From contig NZ_CP109031.1 in NCBI RefSeq assembly GCF_036226925.1, positions 4,588,001-4,652,000 of the forward strand: a stretch of DNA of 64,000 nt, in the 5' to 3' direction. The stretch is from Streptomyces sp. NBC_00659. Lineage in GTDB: Bacteria > Actinomycetota > Actinomycetes > Streptomycetales > Streptomycetaceae. Positions within the stretch are counted from its first letter, which is position 1; each line of letters starts with the position of its first letter. This document shows positions 16,847 to 24,859 of this stretch, piece by piece. The position numbers and the translations under genes were made by a program. The notes below the pieces were generated by a model. That model had not been told where the DNA came from. It did not search any database and was given only the letters and a program-made list of their open reading frames with translations.

Positions 16847-17818
16847 CTACGGCTCGACGACGACCTCCTGGGCCGCCGCCGTCGAGTCCGCCATCAGCGG
16901 GGCGTCCACGGGCACGTTGCGCTTCACGAGGGCCAGCGCGATCGGGCCGAGTTCGTGGTGGCGTACGGATGTGGTGATGAAGCCGATCACGCGGCCGTCG
17001 GGGGCCTCGTCCGCGACGCGCAGCTCGGTGCCGTGCGGGGGCAGGACGACCTCGCTGCCGTCGAGGTGCAGGAAGACCAGGCGGCGCGGGGGCTTGCCCA
17101 GGTTCTGGACGCGGGCGACCGTCTCCTGTCCGCGGTAGCAGCCCTTCTGGAGGTGCACCGCGGTACCGATCCAGCCCAGCTCGTGCGGGATGGTGCGGTG
17201 GTCGGTCTCGAAGCCGAGGCGGGGCCGGTGCTGCTCGACGCGCAGGGCCTCGTGGGCGAGGAGTCCGGCGGGCGGTCCGGCCTTCTCCGCCCAGGAGTCC
17301 AGGTCCGCGCGCGGCAGGAAGAGATCACGGCCGTACGGCGTCTCGCGGACGACCACGCCCTCGGGGGCCTCGGCGATCGAACCGGCCGGAAGCTCGACGA
17401 CCGCGAAGTCGGCCGTGCGGTCGGCGACTTCGACCCGGTAGAAGAAGATCATCGACTCCAGGTAGGCGACCAGCGCCTCCTGGGTGCCGGGTTCCGTGTG
17501 CATCCACACCGTCGTGCCGTCGTCGACGAGGTACAGCGCGTGCTCGATGTGGCCGTTCGCGGAGAGGATCAGCGCCTCGGTGGCCTGGCCGGCCGGGAGG
17601 TCGGTGACGTGCTGGGTGAGCAGGAGGTGCAGCCAGGCCAGCCGGTCGTCCCCGGTGACGGTGACGACACCGCGGTGGGAGAGGTCCACGAAGCCGACGC
17701 CGTCGGCGAGCGCGCGCTGCTCACGGAACAGGTCGCCGTAGTGGGCGGCGACGCCTTCGTCCACACCTTCGGCTGGAACGGCGCCGGGCAGGGACAGGAG
17801 GGAACTCTTCATGGACAT
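16847..17818 (-). CDS. ygfZ: YgfZ/GcvT-like folate-binding protein
   Basis: 323-residue tetrahydrofolate-binding protein of the YgfZ family, which supports Fe-S cluster assembly or repair. The family signature K-G-C-Y-x-G-Q-E is present as KGCYRGQETVARV, with GHIEHALYL and the GcvT-like barrel around it. Start candidates are GTG 17824, ATG 17818 and ATG 17812; none has a strong ribosome site. It is the downstream neighbour of nur on the same strand, separated by 82 bases containing an 18-base tandem repeat. Confidence 0.9.
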   Translation of the reverse strand: MSMKSSLLSLPGAVPAEGVDEGVAAHYGDLFREQRALADGVGFVDLSHRGVVTVTGDDRLAWLHLLLTQHVTDLPAGQATEALILSANGHIEHALYLVDDGTTVWMHTEPGTQEALVAYLESMIFFYRVEVADRTADFAVVELPAGSIAEAPEGVVVRETPYGRDLFLPRADLDSWAEKAGPPAGLLAHEALRVEQHRPRLGFETDHRTIPHELGWIGTAVHLQKGCYRGQETVARVQNLGKPPRRLVFLHLDGSEVVLPPHGTELRVADEAPDGRVIGFITTSVRHHELGPIALALVKRNVPVDAPLMADSTAAAQEVVVEP

Positions 17819-17851
17819 ACACACTACGACCGCGCGGTGACCGATTTTATT

Positions 17852-17904
17852 TCTGCCGGCTCTGCCAGTCCTGCCGACTCTGTCAGTCCTGCCGACTCTG
17901 TCAG
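17852..17904. repeat. 18-bp tandem repeat spanning the nur stop codon
   Basis: Three adjacent units (17852-17868 partial, 17869-17886, 17887-17904). The last two are the identical 18-mer TCCTGCCGACTCTGTCAG. The TGA stop of nur (17901-17903) lies in the last unit. Confidence 0.8.
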
Positions 17905-18335
17905 TTCTGCTGGGCCTGCTGGGCCTGGCAGTCCGTGCAGCGGCCGAAGATGGCGAAGTGCTTCATCTCCGTCTCGAAGCCGAAGGATTCCCGGAGCTTG
18001 GCGGTGAACTCGGCAGCGACGGAGACGTCGGCCTCGATGACGTTCGAGCAGTCGCGGCAGACGAGGTGGATGTGGTGGTGCCGGTCGGCCAGGTGGTAGG
18101 TCGGCGCGCCGTGTCCCAGATGGGCGTGGCTGACCAGCCCGAGCTCCTCCAGGAGCTCCAGGGTCCGGTAGACCGTGGAAATGTTGACCCCCGACGCCGT
18201 CTTCCTCACTTCGCCGAGGATGTCGTCGGGGGTCGCGTGTTCCAGGGTGTCCACTGCTTCGAGGACAAGCTGGCGCTGAGGCGTCAGCCGGTAGCCGCGC
18301 TGCCTGAGGTCGCTCTTCCAGTCGGTGCTCACCAC
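17901..18335 (-). CDS. nur: Nickel-responsive regulator Nur (Fur family)
   Basis: 144-residue Fur-family repressor. The N-terminal ~125 residues match my memory of S. coelicolor Nur almost residue for residue (MVSTDWKSDLRQRGYRLTPQ, STVYRTLELLEELGLVSHAH). Nur represses nickel uptake and sodF when nickel is present. The metal site region LADRHHHIHLVC and Cys pairs VCRDC and GRCTDC are visible. The C-terminus here ends QAQQAQQN and lies next to a tandem repeat, so the tail probably differs from relatives. No catalase gene adjoins it. Confidence 0.93.
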   Translation of the reverse strand: MVSTDWKSDLRQRGYRLTPQRQLVLEAVDTLEHATPDDILGEVRKTASGVNISTVYRTLELLEELGLVSHAHLGHGAPTYHLADRHHHIHLVCRDCSNVIEADVSVAAEFTAKLRESFGFETEMKHFAIFGRCTDCQAQQAQQN

Positions 18336-18411
18336 ACTGGAAGTCTAGGACCATTCCGGTGGGCACCGCCCTGGGGAACGGTACGGCGGCCGGAGACCGG
18401 GCGGCGGCCTC

Positions 18412-18987
18412 CTACTTGAAGAAGGCGATCCCGTCGTCCGGCATGTCGTCGGGCAGGTCCTTCGCCCAGCGCTCGACGTCCTCCGGCGTGACGACCTTCT
18501 TCAGGTGCCCGGACATGTAGGGACGCAGCTCGACCTCGGGGGTCGCCTTCTCGCCGACCCACATGAGGTCGCTGTTCACATAGCCGTACAGTCGCTTGCC
18601 GCCGCTGTAGGGACCGGAGGCGGCGGTGCGGGCCACGGCGTCGGTGACCAGGTCGATCTGCGGCTTCTTGTCGGCGAGCTCGCCGTACCAGATCTCGACG
18701 ACGCCGTCGTCGCGGGTCATCACGACCTCGACCTTGCGCTCGGCGTCGACGCGCCAGAAGCCGGTCTCCGTCTCCAGCGGCCGGACCTTCTCACCGTTCT
18801 CGTCGAGCACCCAGCTGTGCGAGCGGTACTCCAGGAAGTCCCGCCCGTCGTGCGTGAAGCTGACCTCCTGCCCGAAGTTGCACTTCTCGGAGCCGGGGAA
18901 GTCGTGGACACCGACTCCGGCCCACTCGCCGAGCAGGAAGACAAGGGGGACCAGGTCCTTGTGGAGGTCCGACGGGATCTCGATCAT
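18412..18987 (-). CDS. Nitrobindin-like heme-binding beta-barrel protein
   Basis: 191-residue FABP-like/THAP4-type protein (formerly DUF1794). The defining GxWxGxG motif is near the N-terminus (GEWAGVGVHD), followed by alternating strands of a ten-stranded barrel. Nitrobindins bind ferric heme through a single His and isomerise peroxynitrite; the candidate axial His in the C-terminal region is in SGHLKKV. An AAGGAA ribosome site precedes the ATG at 18987. A 32-codon membrane peptide gene ends 25 bases upstream on the same strand, suggesting co-transcription. Confidence 0.88.
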   Translation of the reverse strand: MIEIPSDLHKDLVPLVFLLGEWAGVGVHDFPGSEKCNFGQEVSFTHDGRDFLEYRSHSWVLDENGEKVRPLETETGFWRVDAERKVEVVMTRDDGVVEIWYGELADKKPQIDLVTDAVARTAASGPYSGGKRLYGYVNSDLMWVGEKATPEVELRPYMSGHLKKVVTPEDVERWAKDLPDDMPDDGIAFFK

Positions 18988-19012
18988 GAGCTGAACAGTT
19001 CCTTGGTGGGGG

Positions 19013-19111
19013 TCAGCGCTGGCCCTGGTACAGCTTCTTCACGGTCAGCGCGGCGAAGGCGAGCACGCCGACGCAGACCAGGGCCAGCAGGGTTTCGAAG
19101 AAGATCTCCAC
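19013..19111 (-). CDS. 32-residue single-pass membrane peptide
   Basis: Short GTG-initiated frame with a GAGGAGC ribosome site seven bases upstream. The product starts MEIFFETLLALVC, forms one hydrophobic helix (about residues 3-23) and ends with a basic tail LTVKKLYQGQR. It ends 25 bases before the nitrobindin start, so it probably shares that transcript. Too short for most gene finders; the ribosome site, helix and spacing are the support. Function unknown. Confidence 0.6.
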   Translation of the reverse strand: MEIFFETLLALVCVGVLAFAALTVKKLYQGQR

Positions 19112-19250
19112 GCGGTGCTCCTCGGTGAGCGGAACGGGGTCCCCGCTCGGGCACAGCCGAGATGGGGGGAGTACACAAAAGCCGGGCCCCAGCTTACGCG
19201 GCCGGGGCCCGGCGCTCTCTTCCAGGTGGGCCCTGTCGGGGCCTTCGCAC

Positions 19251-20264
19251 TCAGCCGAGCAGTTGACTCTGGAGAACCACCGTCTGCTGGAAGGGGATCG
19301 CCCGCGCGGAGCCCTTGCGGGACTGCACCACCAGACCGAGGGTGTCCCCGGCCGCCAGGTACGCCTGCCTGACCTGCTCGGCGCCGTACGGCTTGGTCTC
19401 CGTGTACGTGTAGCGGGCGATGTCGTCGAGCTGGGCGACGCCCGCGAAAACCTCGTCGCTCTGCATGGAGGCCGCGCCTCGCAGCGCGAAGCCCGGGCTG
19501 CCCCAGTTGGTGAACTCGTCCTGATAGAGCAGGTCGACGACCGCGGCGGTGTCGAACTGGAGCAGATAGATCTGCGTGTGCGTGCCGTCCGGAGTGGTCC
19601 AGCCGCGGGCGGCGATGTGCCGCAGGGCGTGGTCGGTCAGCACCTGGTCGACGGTGTCCCGGTCCGTCTTCTCCGCGTACTGCGCCACGAAGGACTTCTT
19701 CGCCAGCCAGCCGTCCTCGCCGCGCAGCGCCGGGTCCGCCTTGGCGCCCTTCGGGGAGGGGAGCAGGAGCTTGCGCAGGTCGGCGGAGTGGACTCCGGCC
19801 TTGTTGGACTCGGCGAACGGCCCCGGGCTGCCGGACGGCAGCGGCGGCTTGACGATGGCCGGGTAGTCCCAACGCCCGTCGGCCTTCGTCGCCAGACCGG
19901 GTACGTCGGTGCGCTCCATCCTGGTGATGCCGTACGCGACGGACGAGCCGACCGCCGCGAAGACCAAGGTGGCGGCGGTCCAGCGCAGGACGGCGCGCAG
20001 CACCCGACGGTCCTTCTTGACCTTGACCAGCGGCACCTCGGGCTCGCCGGCCACGGGCGGCGCGACAGGTGACGGCGGCACCGCGGCCTCGGCCCCGGCC
20101 TCCGTGCCGGCTTCCGCCACGACAGTCGGCTGCTCCGGCTGCGGTACGGGAGCCTGCGGCTCGGCGGCGCGCGGCTCGTCCCGCTCGGCGGACGCCTCCT
20201 GCTCGACCTGTGTCGTGTCCTCGACCGGCCTCATGTCGTCGACCGGTGTCGTCTGCTCGGTCAT
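19251..20264 (-). CDS. Membrane-anchored protein, third gene of paralogous operon
   Basis: 337-residue protein with a long Glu/Pro/Ala-rich cytoplasmic tail (about 1-90), one membrane helix (AAVGSSVAYG region, about 95-115) and an extracytoplasmic domain. The domain contains ADLRKLLLPSPKGAKADPAL, which matches DLRKLLLPRPKG in the first gene of the operon. It overlaps the preceding gene by four bases (ATGA), so translation is coupled. No catalytic motif or known family was recognised. Mycobacterial-type secretion accessory or surface-sensing roles are possible but unsupported. Confidence 0.8.
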   Translation of the reverse strand: MTEQTTPVDDMRPVEDTTQVEQEASAERDEPRAAEPQAPVPQPEQPTVVAEAGTEAGAEAAVPPSPVAPPVAGEPEVPLVKVKKDRRVLRAVLRWTAATLVFAAVGSSVAYGITRMERTDVPGLATKADGRWDYPAIVKPPLPSGSPGPFAESNKAGVHSADLRKLLLPSPKGAKADPALRGEDGWLAKKSFVAQYAEKTDRDTVDQVLTDHALRHIAARGWTTPDGTHTQIYLLQFDTAAVVDLLYQDEFTNWGSPGFALRGAASMQSDEVFAGVAQLDDIARYTYTETKPYGAEQVRQAYLAAGDTLGLVVQSRKGSARAIPFQQTVVLQSQLLG

Positions 20265-21196
20265 ACCGCCTCTCCCGGCTCCTGGATGCGGTCGAGCTGC
20301 TCACGGAGCAGGTACGCGACCCCGTCGGTGGTCATCGGCTTGGCCGCGTACGCGATGGCACTGACCAGCACGTCACCCTGATAGGCGGAGCAGATCATCA
20401 TGTCGAGCTTCTCCTCCTTCTCCTTGGGCGACAGGAAGCACTTGGCGTTCTTGTGGCCCTCGATCTTCGGTCCGGAGCGGAAGATCTTGAGGGCGTCGAA
20501 CAGCTCGTTCTGGAACGTCGACATGTTCCGCACGGCCCGCTTGTCCTCGATCTGCGCCAGTTGGATGCTGACGGTGACGACGCCTTCGTCGGGGAAGCGG
20601 CCGTCGAGGTAGCTGCGCATGGCCATGCCCTTGGTGTGCTGCTTGTCGATCCCCTTCTCGATCTGCCGCCGCTGGGAGCGGGGCAGGCCGCGGACCGCCT
20701 CCTTGCGCAGGGCGGTGGCCTCGCCCCCGCTGAGCGCGGCGTCGGAGCCGAACCGGGCGATGTCCGGACCCCGGCTCCAGGTGTCGTCGTACGGCACGAG
20801 CACGGCGGCGAGCGAGGAGGCCGCCTTCGTCTTGGCCTCGCCGCTCGTGGCCTTCGGGAACTTCCAGGTCGGCGCGCCCGCGTCCCGGTCGGCGTCCTGG
20901 ACGGTCACCACGGTGTAGGCGCTGCCCGCGACGACAGCACCGACGAGCAGCACGGAACCGGCGATGGCGGCGATACGGCCACGCCTGACGGGCTTCCTGG
21001 CAGGAGCGGGTTCGGCGGCGGCCACAGCGGACTCGGAGGTGACCGCTTGCGGTACGACGGACTCCGGCAGGGTCGGTTCCGGTGTCTCAGGTTCCGCCGC
21101 CGCGGGAACCGTCGGCTCCGGTGCGGCCGACGCCGGAACGGGCTCCCCGGGGTTCACGGCTTCCGCGTTCTCCGGGTTCGGGGATTGCTCGTTCAC
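20261..21196 (-). CDS. Membrane-anchored protein, second gene of paralogous operon
   Basis: 311-residue protein with the same layout as its neighbours: acidic Pro/Glu/Ala tail (1-65), RKPVRRGR stop-transfer charge cluster, one membrane helix (about 74-96), then an extracytoplasmic domain. The domain has two Cys (CFLSPKEKEEKLDMMIC) that could form a disulfide. It lacks the LRKLLLP motif of genes one and three. Both ends overlap the flanking genes by four bases. Unrecognised function. Confidence 0.8.
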   Translation of the reverse strand: MNEQSPNPENAEAVNPGEPVPASAAPEPTVPAAAEPETPEPTLPESVVPQAVTSESAVAAAEPAPARKPVRRGRIAAIAGSVLLVGAVVAGSAYTVVTVQDADRDAGAPTWKFPKATSGEAKTKAASSLAAVLVPYDDTWSRGPDIARFGSDAALSGGEATALRKEAVRGLPRSQRRQIEKGIDKQHTKGMAMRSYLDGRFPDEGVVTVSIQLAQIEDKRAVRNMSTFQNELFDALKIFRSGPKIEGHKNAKCFLSPKEKEEKLDMMICSAYQGDVLVSAIAYAAKPMTTDGVAYLLREQLDRIQEPGEAV

Positions 21197-21990
21197 AGCC
21201 GCTCCAACTGCCGCTTGGCCAGGTCCATGATCTTCGACTTCGGGATCGGCTTGGAGTCGTAGATCCAGATCTCCATGGCGATGTCACCGCGCGAGGCCGT
21301 CGCCTGAGCCCTGTAGAGCGGCAGGTAGCCGGCCTTCCTCTCCGGCTTGAAGAGGTAGACCATGCCGTCGCTCGCGCCTGGGAGGGGCCACTCGCCACTG
21401 GAGCCGTACACGTACCAGTCACTCGCCCGATCCGCGGCACCGAGCTTCTCCTCCTGGCGGTACTGCACCAGCCGGATCTCGGCGTTGCCGTCGCTGCCCA
21501 CGTTCCAGCTGACCCCGACGCCCCGGCGGAACTCCACCTCGGCCAGACGGCCGAACGCGCGGCCCGATTCCTTCAGCGAGTGCGCATAGGCGGCCATGTC
21601 CAGCCAGCCGTCCTGCTCCAGCGCCCAGTCGGGCACCTTCGTACCCTTCGGCCGGGGAAGCAGCAGCTTGCGCAGGTCGCCGTCCGTCTTCACCCGGTGG
21701 TCCTGGGCGGCGGACAGCGGCTCGGGGCCTTCGCCCTTGGCCTGGGCCACCACCGGCTGCGACAGCGAGGGCAGCTTGGTGGGCTCGCGGTCGGCCTGGA
21801 CCAGATATCCGGCGCAGGTACCGGCGACGAGACCGAGCACGGCGGCCGTGGCGATGAGCAACGTCGTACGACCGCGCCGACGGGGCCTGGGCCCTGACGG
21901 AGCGTCCGACGCCGTACCGGGATCGACGACCGGCGCGTCGTCGGGCGCGCTCGGTCTTTCCGGTGTTTCGGGTCCTTCGGGTACTACCAA
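21193..21990 (-). CDS. Membrane-anchored protein, first gene of paralogous operon
   Basis: 265-residue protein beginning at a TTG codon (21990) five bases after a GGGGGGA ribosome site; the open frame upstream to 22446 crosses the divergent DsrE-like gene and is rejected. A short Pro/Asp-rich tail, basic cluster RPRRRGR and one membrane helix (about 40-62) precede an extracytoplasmic domain. That domain has TDGDLRKLLLPRPKGTKVPD, shared with the third gene, and a Trp/Tyr-rich segment DWYVYGSSGEWP. Function unknown. This gene heads an operon of three four-base-overlapping genes (21990 down to 19251). Confidence 0.75.
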   Translation of the reverse strand: MVVPEGPETPERPSAPDDAPVVDPGTASDAPSGPRPRRRGRTTLLIATAAVLGLVAGTCAGYLVQADREPTKLPSLSQPVVAQAKGEGPEPLSAAQDHRVKTDGDLRKLLLPRPKGTKVPDWALEQDGWLDMAAYAHSLKESGRAFGRLAEVEFRRGVGVSWNVGSDGNAEIRLVQYRQEEKLGAADRASDWYVYGSSGEWPLPGASDGMVYLFKPERKAGYLPLYRAQATASRGDIAMEIWIYDSKPIPKSKIMDLAKRQLERL

Positions 21991-22114
21991 GACGTCCCCC
22001 CACAGAACGTGAAGTGCGGATTCCGTATCCGCGCGCACAGGAGACCCATGGCTGGTACATGGGGTTGCGCGGATGTTGATCACGATTCGGACTACCATGG
22101 CGGCCATGGCGGCC

Positions 22115-22477
22115 ATGGCGAACAAGCTCGTGATCAAGGTGACGGCGGGGGCCGATGCCCCGGAGCGGTGCTCACAGGCGTTCACCGTCGCCGCGGTGGC
22201 CGTGGCCAGTGGTGTGGAGGTCTCCCTCTGGCTGACCGGCGAGTCCTCCTGGTTCGCGCTGCCGGGCCGCGCCGCCGAGTTCGAGCTGCCGCACGCGGCA
22301 CCGCTGCCCGATCTGATCGACTCGATCCTGGCGGCCGGGCGCATCACCCTGTGCACCCAGTGCGCGGCCCGGCGCGACATCACGGAGAAGGACGTCCTGG
22401 AGGGTGTACGGATCGCCGGTGCGCAGGTGTTCGTGCAGGAGGCCATGGCGGACGGGACGCAGGCGCTGGTCTACTGA
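22115..22477 (+). CDS. DsrE-family protein
   Basis: 120-residue DsrE/DsrF-like protein, a fold used in sulfur relay and peroxiredoxin-like chemistry. The core KLVIKVTAGADAPERCSQAF and the CTQCAARRDI segment with a CxxC pair are visible. Three in-frame ATGs (22097, 22106, 22115) lie in an ATGGCGGCC triplet; the last gives the usual MANKLVIKV start, but the choice is uncertain. It is divergent from the membrane-protein operon. A link to the nearby sulfurtransferase genes is plausible but inferred. Confidence 0.8.
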   Translation: MANKLVIKVTAGADAPERCSQAFTVAAVAVASGVEVSLWLTGESSWFALPGRAAEFELPHAAPLPDLIDSILAAGRITLCTQCAARRDITEKDVLEGVRIAGAQVFVQEAMADGTQALVY

Positions 22478-22547
22478 CCGGCGTTCCGCCGACGGGGGGC
22501 GACCCTGCCGACGGGGGTGGCCCTCGTCGCCGTCGGTCCGCGGGCCG

Positions 22548-22943
22548 CTACTGACCTCGTCTGCGCCGCCCGCGGGTGTCCACCCAGAGACAGAAGGGGT
22601 GGCCCGCCGGGTCGAACAGCACCCGTACGTCCTCCTGGGGCTGAAGCTCGGCGAGCCGGGCGCCCTGCTCCACGGCGCGGGCGGTCTCCTCGGCCAGGTC
22701 GTCGACCTCGATGTCGAGATGGAGCATCATCCGCTGGTCGCCTGGACCGGCGGGCCACACCGGCGCCGTGTAGAGCGGTTCGGTCTCGAAGGCGAGCGCG
22801 ACCTCTCCGAACGGCGGGCCGATGAGCACCCAGTCGGGTTCCTCGGCCCGCACCTCGTACCCGAGCAGCCTCCGGTAGAAGCCGGCGAGTTCATGGGCAT
22901 CGGGCGCGTCGAGCACCACGGTGGACAACCTCGTACGCGACAT
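22548..22943 (-). CDS. VOC/glyoxalase-like protein
   Basis: 131-residue vicinal-oxygen-chelate protein with paired beta-alpha-beta-beta-beta modules: STVVLDAPDAHELAGFYRRLLGYEV at the N-terminus and MMLHLDIEVDD...VLFDPAGHPFCLWVD at the C-terminus. The substrate is unknown. The ATG at 22943 follows GGAAAG. The upstream DUF3099 gene ends 15 bases away on the same strand, so the two are likely co-transcribed. Confidence 0.85.
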   Translation of the reverse strand: MSRTRLSTVVLDAPDAHELAGFYRRLLGYEVRAEEPDWVLIGPPFGEVALAFETEPLYTAPVWPAGPGDQRMMLHLDIEVDDLAEETARAVEQGARLAELQPQEDVRVLFDPAGHPFCLWVDTRGRRRRGQ

Positions 22944-22958
22944 AGACGCTTTCCGCTC

Positions 22959-23222
22959 CTACTGCTGGCGCCGTTTCTTGCCGTCCAGCTCGTCCCACCA
23001 CTCGTCGGACTTCGGGTCCCCGGACGGGTCGTCCCACCATCGGTCCTCGGGCCCCCGCCGGTTGGCCACCATCGCGGCCACCGGCGGAATCAGCATGGCC
23101 ACCACGCACATGGCGACGGCCGCGGGGACCGACCACAGCCGTACGACAGCCCAGGCGAGGACGAACAGCACGACGCACGTCCCCATCATGGCGAAATACA
23201 GATGACGCCTGCGCGCGTACAT
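22959..23222 (-). CDS. DUF3099-type small membrane protein
   Basis: 87-residue actinobacterial membrane protein with two hydrophobic helices (about residues 9-27 and 31-50) and a Trp/Asp-rich cytoplasmic tail (DRWWDDPSG, DEWWDELDG), which fits the DUF3099 family. No function is known. It is upstream of the VOC gene on the same strand. Confidence 0.8.
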   Translation of the reverse strand: MYARRRHLYFAMMGTCVVLFVLAWAVVRLWSVPAAVAMCVVAMLIPPVAAMVANRRGPEDRWWDDPSGDPKSDEWWDELDGKKRRQQ

Positions 23223-23356
23223 ACCACCAGCGTAGGCCCGGACAACCCGTCCGGCGCAGTGCCGACGGGCCCCGGAGAGCCCCCGGGCACGGGCCGGAGC
23301 GCAGGCCGGGGCACAAGGGCACGGCGGGCGGGCGACGCGGGTGCCGCGCGGGCAAG

Positions 23357-23414
23357 CCGAAGGGCCGCACCCCGATCCGGTAAGCGTCCAACCCCCGGGG
23401 GTGCGGCCCTTCGG
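23357..23414. terminator. Long-stem terminator after the sulfurtransferase operon
   Basis: Perfect 17-base arms: CCGAAGGGCCGCACCCC (23357-23373) and its complement (23398-23414), with a 24-base loop. It sits 40 bases past the DUF1416 stop. The surrounding gap (23223-23453) holds nothing else I can identify. Confidence 0.8.
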
Positions 23415-23453
23415 CCGTTCAGTCGACTGCCGTCAGGGACGGCGGTCCGCCGT

Positions 23454-23741
23454 TCAGACGGCGATCGCGACCTCGGCGAGGCCGCCCGTCTGGGCGACGA
23501 CCGTGCGGTCGGCGGTGCCACCCGGGACCAGGGCCCGGACGGTCCACGTGCCCTCGGCCGCGTAGAAGCGGAACTGACCCGTCGCGGAGGTGGGGACCTC
23601 CGCGGTGAACTCGCCGGTCGAGTCCAGGAGACGGACGTAGCCCGTCACCGGCTCGCCGTCGCGGGTCACGTGACCCTGGATCGTGGTCTCACCGGGCTTG
23701 ATCGTCGAGGCGTCGGGGCCGCCGGCCTTCGCTCCACACAT
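23454..23741 (-). CDS. DUF1416 protein (SseC-like)
   Basis: 95-residue DUF1416 protein, the partner found next to rhodanese-type sulfurtransferases in actinobacteria (SseC in mycobacteria). It begins MCGAKAGGPDAS with an early Cys, followed by a transthyretin/prealbumin-like beta-sandwich (ETTIQGHVTRDGEPVTGYVR). It lies 30 bases after the sulfurtransferase gene in the same operon, ahead of the terminator at 23357. Role presumed in sulfur transfer. Confidence 0.88.
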   Translation of the reverse strand: MCGAKAGGPDASTIKPGETTIQGHVTRDGEPVTGYVRLLDSTGEFTAEVPTSATGQFRFYAAEGTWTVRALVPGGTADRTVVAQTGGLAEVAIAV

Positions 23742-23771
23742 ATTTCGATTCCGTCCTTCAGGCCTTGGGGG

Positions 23772-24617
23772 TTACTTGTTGGCGCCGAGCTCGATCGGCA
23801 CGCCGACGAGGGAGCCGTACTCGGTCCAGGAGCCGTCGTAGTTCTTGACGTTCTGCACACCGAGGAGCTCGTGCAGCACGAACCAGGTGAGCGCGGAACG
23901 CTCACCGATGCGGCAGTAGGCGATCGTGTCCTTGGCGAGGTCGACCTTCTCGGCGGCGTAGAGCTCCTTGAGCTCGTCGTCCGACTTGAAGGTGCCGTCG
24001 TCGTTGGCGTTCTTCGACCACGGGATGTTGCGGGCGCTCGGGACGTGGCCCGGACGCTGCGACTGCTCCTGCGGAAGGTGCGCCGGGGCGAGCAGCTTGC
24101 CGCTGAACTCGTCGGGCGAACGGACGTCGACCAGGTTCTGCGAGCCGATCGCGGCGACGACGTCGTCACGGAAGGCGCGGATCGAGGTGTTCTGGGCCTG
24201 GGCCTTGTAGGCGGTGGCGGAGCGCTCGGGGATCTGCGAGCCGTCGACCAGGTCGCGGGAGTCGAGCTCCCACTTCTTGCGGCCGCCGTCGAGCAGCTTC
24301 ACGTTCTCGTGGCCGTAGAGCTTGAAGTACCAGTAGGCGTAGGACGCGAACCAGTTGTTGTTGCCGCCGTAGAGGACGACCAGCGTGTCGTTGCCGATGC
24401 CCTTCGACGAGAGGAGCTTCTCGAAGCCCTCCTGGTCGATGAAGTCACGGCGGACCGGGTCCTGGAGGTCCTTGGTCCAGTCGATCCGGATGGCGTTCTT
24501 GATGTGGTTCTTCTCGTACGCCGAGGTGTCCTCGTCGACCTCGACGACCGCCACGTTCGGGTCGTCCAGGTGGTCCTGGACCCAATCGGCGTCTACCAGG
24601 ACGTCGCTGCGGCTCAT
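23772..24617 (-). CDS. Thiosulfate sulfurtransferase (rhodanese)
   Basis: 281-residue tandem-rhodanese enzyme transferring sulfane sulfur to thiol acceptors; equivalent to mycobacterial CysA2/SseA. The inactive N-terminal domain carries KNHIKNAIRIDW. The active C-terminal domain has DVRSPDEFSGK and the catalytic loop YCRIGERSALTW with Cys at residue 235. CRIGERS is the actinobacterial variant of the loop. A GGAGGAGAA ribosome site precedes the ATG. The gene follows a cysteine-containing leader peptide and is followed by DUF1416. Confidence 0.93.
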   Translation of the reverse strand: MSRSDVLVDADWVQDHLDDPNVAVVEVDEDTSAYEKNHIKNAIRIDWTKDLQDPVRRDFIDQEGFEKLLSSKGIGNDTLVVLYGGNNNWFASYAYWYFKLYGHENVKLLDGGRKKWELDSRDLVDGSQIPERSATAYKAQAQNTSIRAFRDDVVAAIGSQNLVDVRSPDEFSGKLLAPAHLPQEQSQRPGHVPSARNIPWSKNANDDGTFKSDDELKELYAAEKVDLAKDTIAYCRIGERSALTWFVLHELLGVQNVKNYDGSWTEYGSLVGVPIELGANK

Positions 24618-24771
24618 GCTCGTTCTCCTCCGGGGCAGTTGCGGCGGGGTGGTGCGTTTGGAGAGGGTGCGCGGTGCGGTGCTGCATGCCGGTGAGGGCT
24701 GCGCGGCGCAATCGTGGCCCGGACAAGAGAGGTCCAGGGGCCCGGCTCGCGGAAGACGGAAACGCTTCCGC
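24618..24771 (-). promoter_or_regulatory. Candidate cysteine attenuator between leader and sulfurtransferase
   Basis: On the minus strand, immediately after the leader stop codon, GCGGAAG-N9-CTTCCGC forms a short hairpin. It is followed by a GC-rich imperfect hairpin GGGCC...GGAC / GTCCGGGCC. These stems between a Cys-codon leader and a sulfur gene fit ribosome-mediated attenuation; alternative pairing was not computed. Confidence 0.45.
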
Positions 24772-24852
24772 TCAGAAGGTGCGACAGAGCATGGCGGCGA
24801 CGCGGCACAGGTCTACTGCCCGCCGCTTCGTGAGGTCCGCCTGTCGCTTCAT
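24772..24852 (-). CDS. Cysteine-containing leader peptide
   Basis: 26-codon frame starting MKRQADLTKRRAVDL and ending with CRVAAMLCRTF, so it has two Cys codons near the end (residues 16 and 23). Actinobacterial sulfur-gene leader peptides have just this pattern of basic start, VDLCRVA and late Cys codons. It lies 154 bases upstream of the sulfurtransferase gene. A promoter-like TACGAT close to the ATG suggests a leaderless message. Ribosome stalling at Cys codons when cysteine is scarce is the expected mechanism. Confidence 0.8.
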   Translation of the reverse strand: MKRQADLTKRRAVDLCRVAAMLCRTF

Positions 24853-24859
24853 GGGTCCG

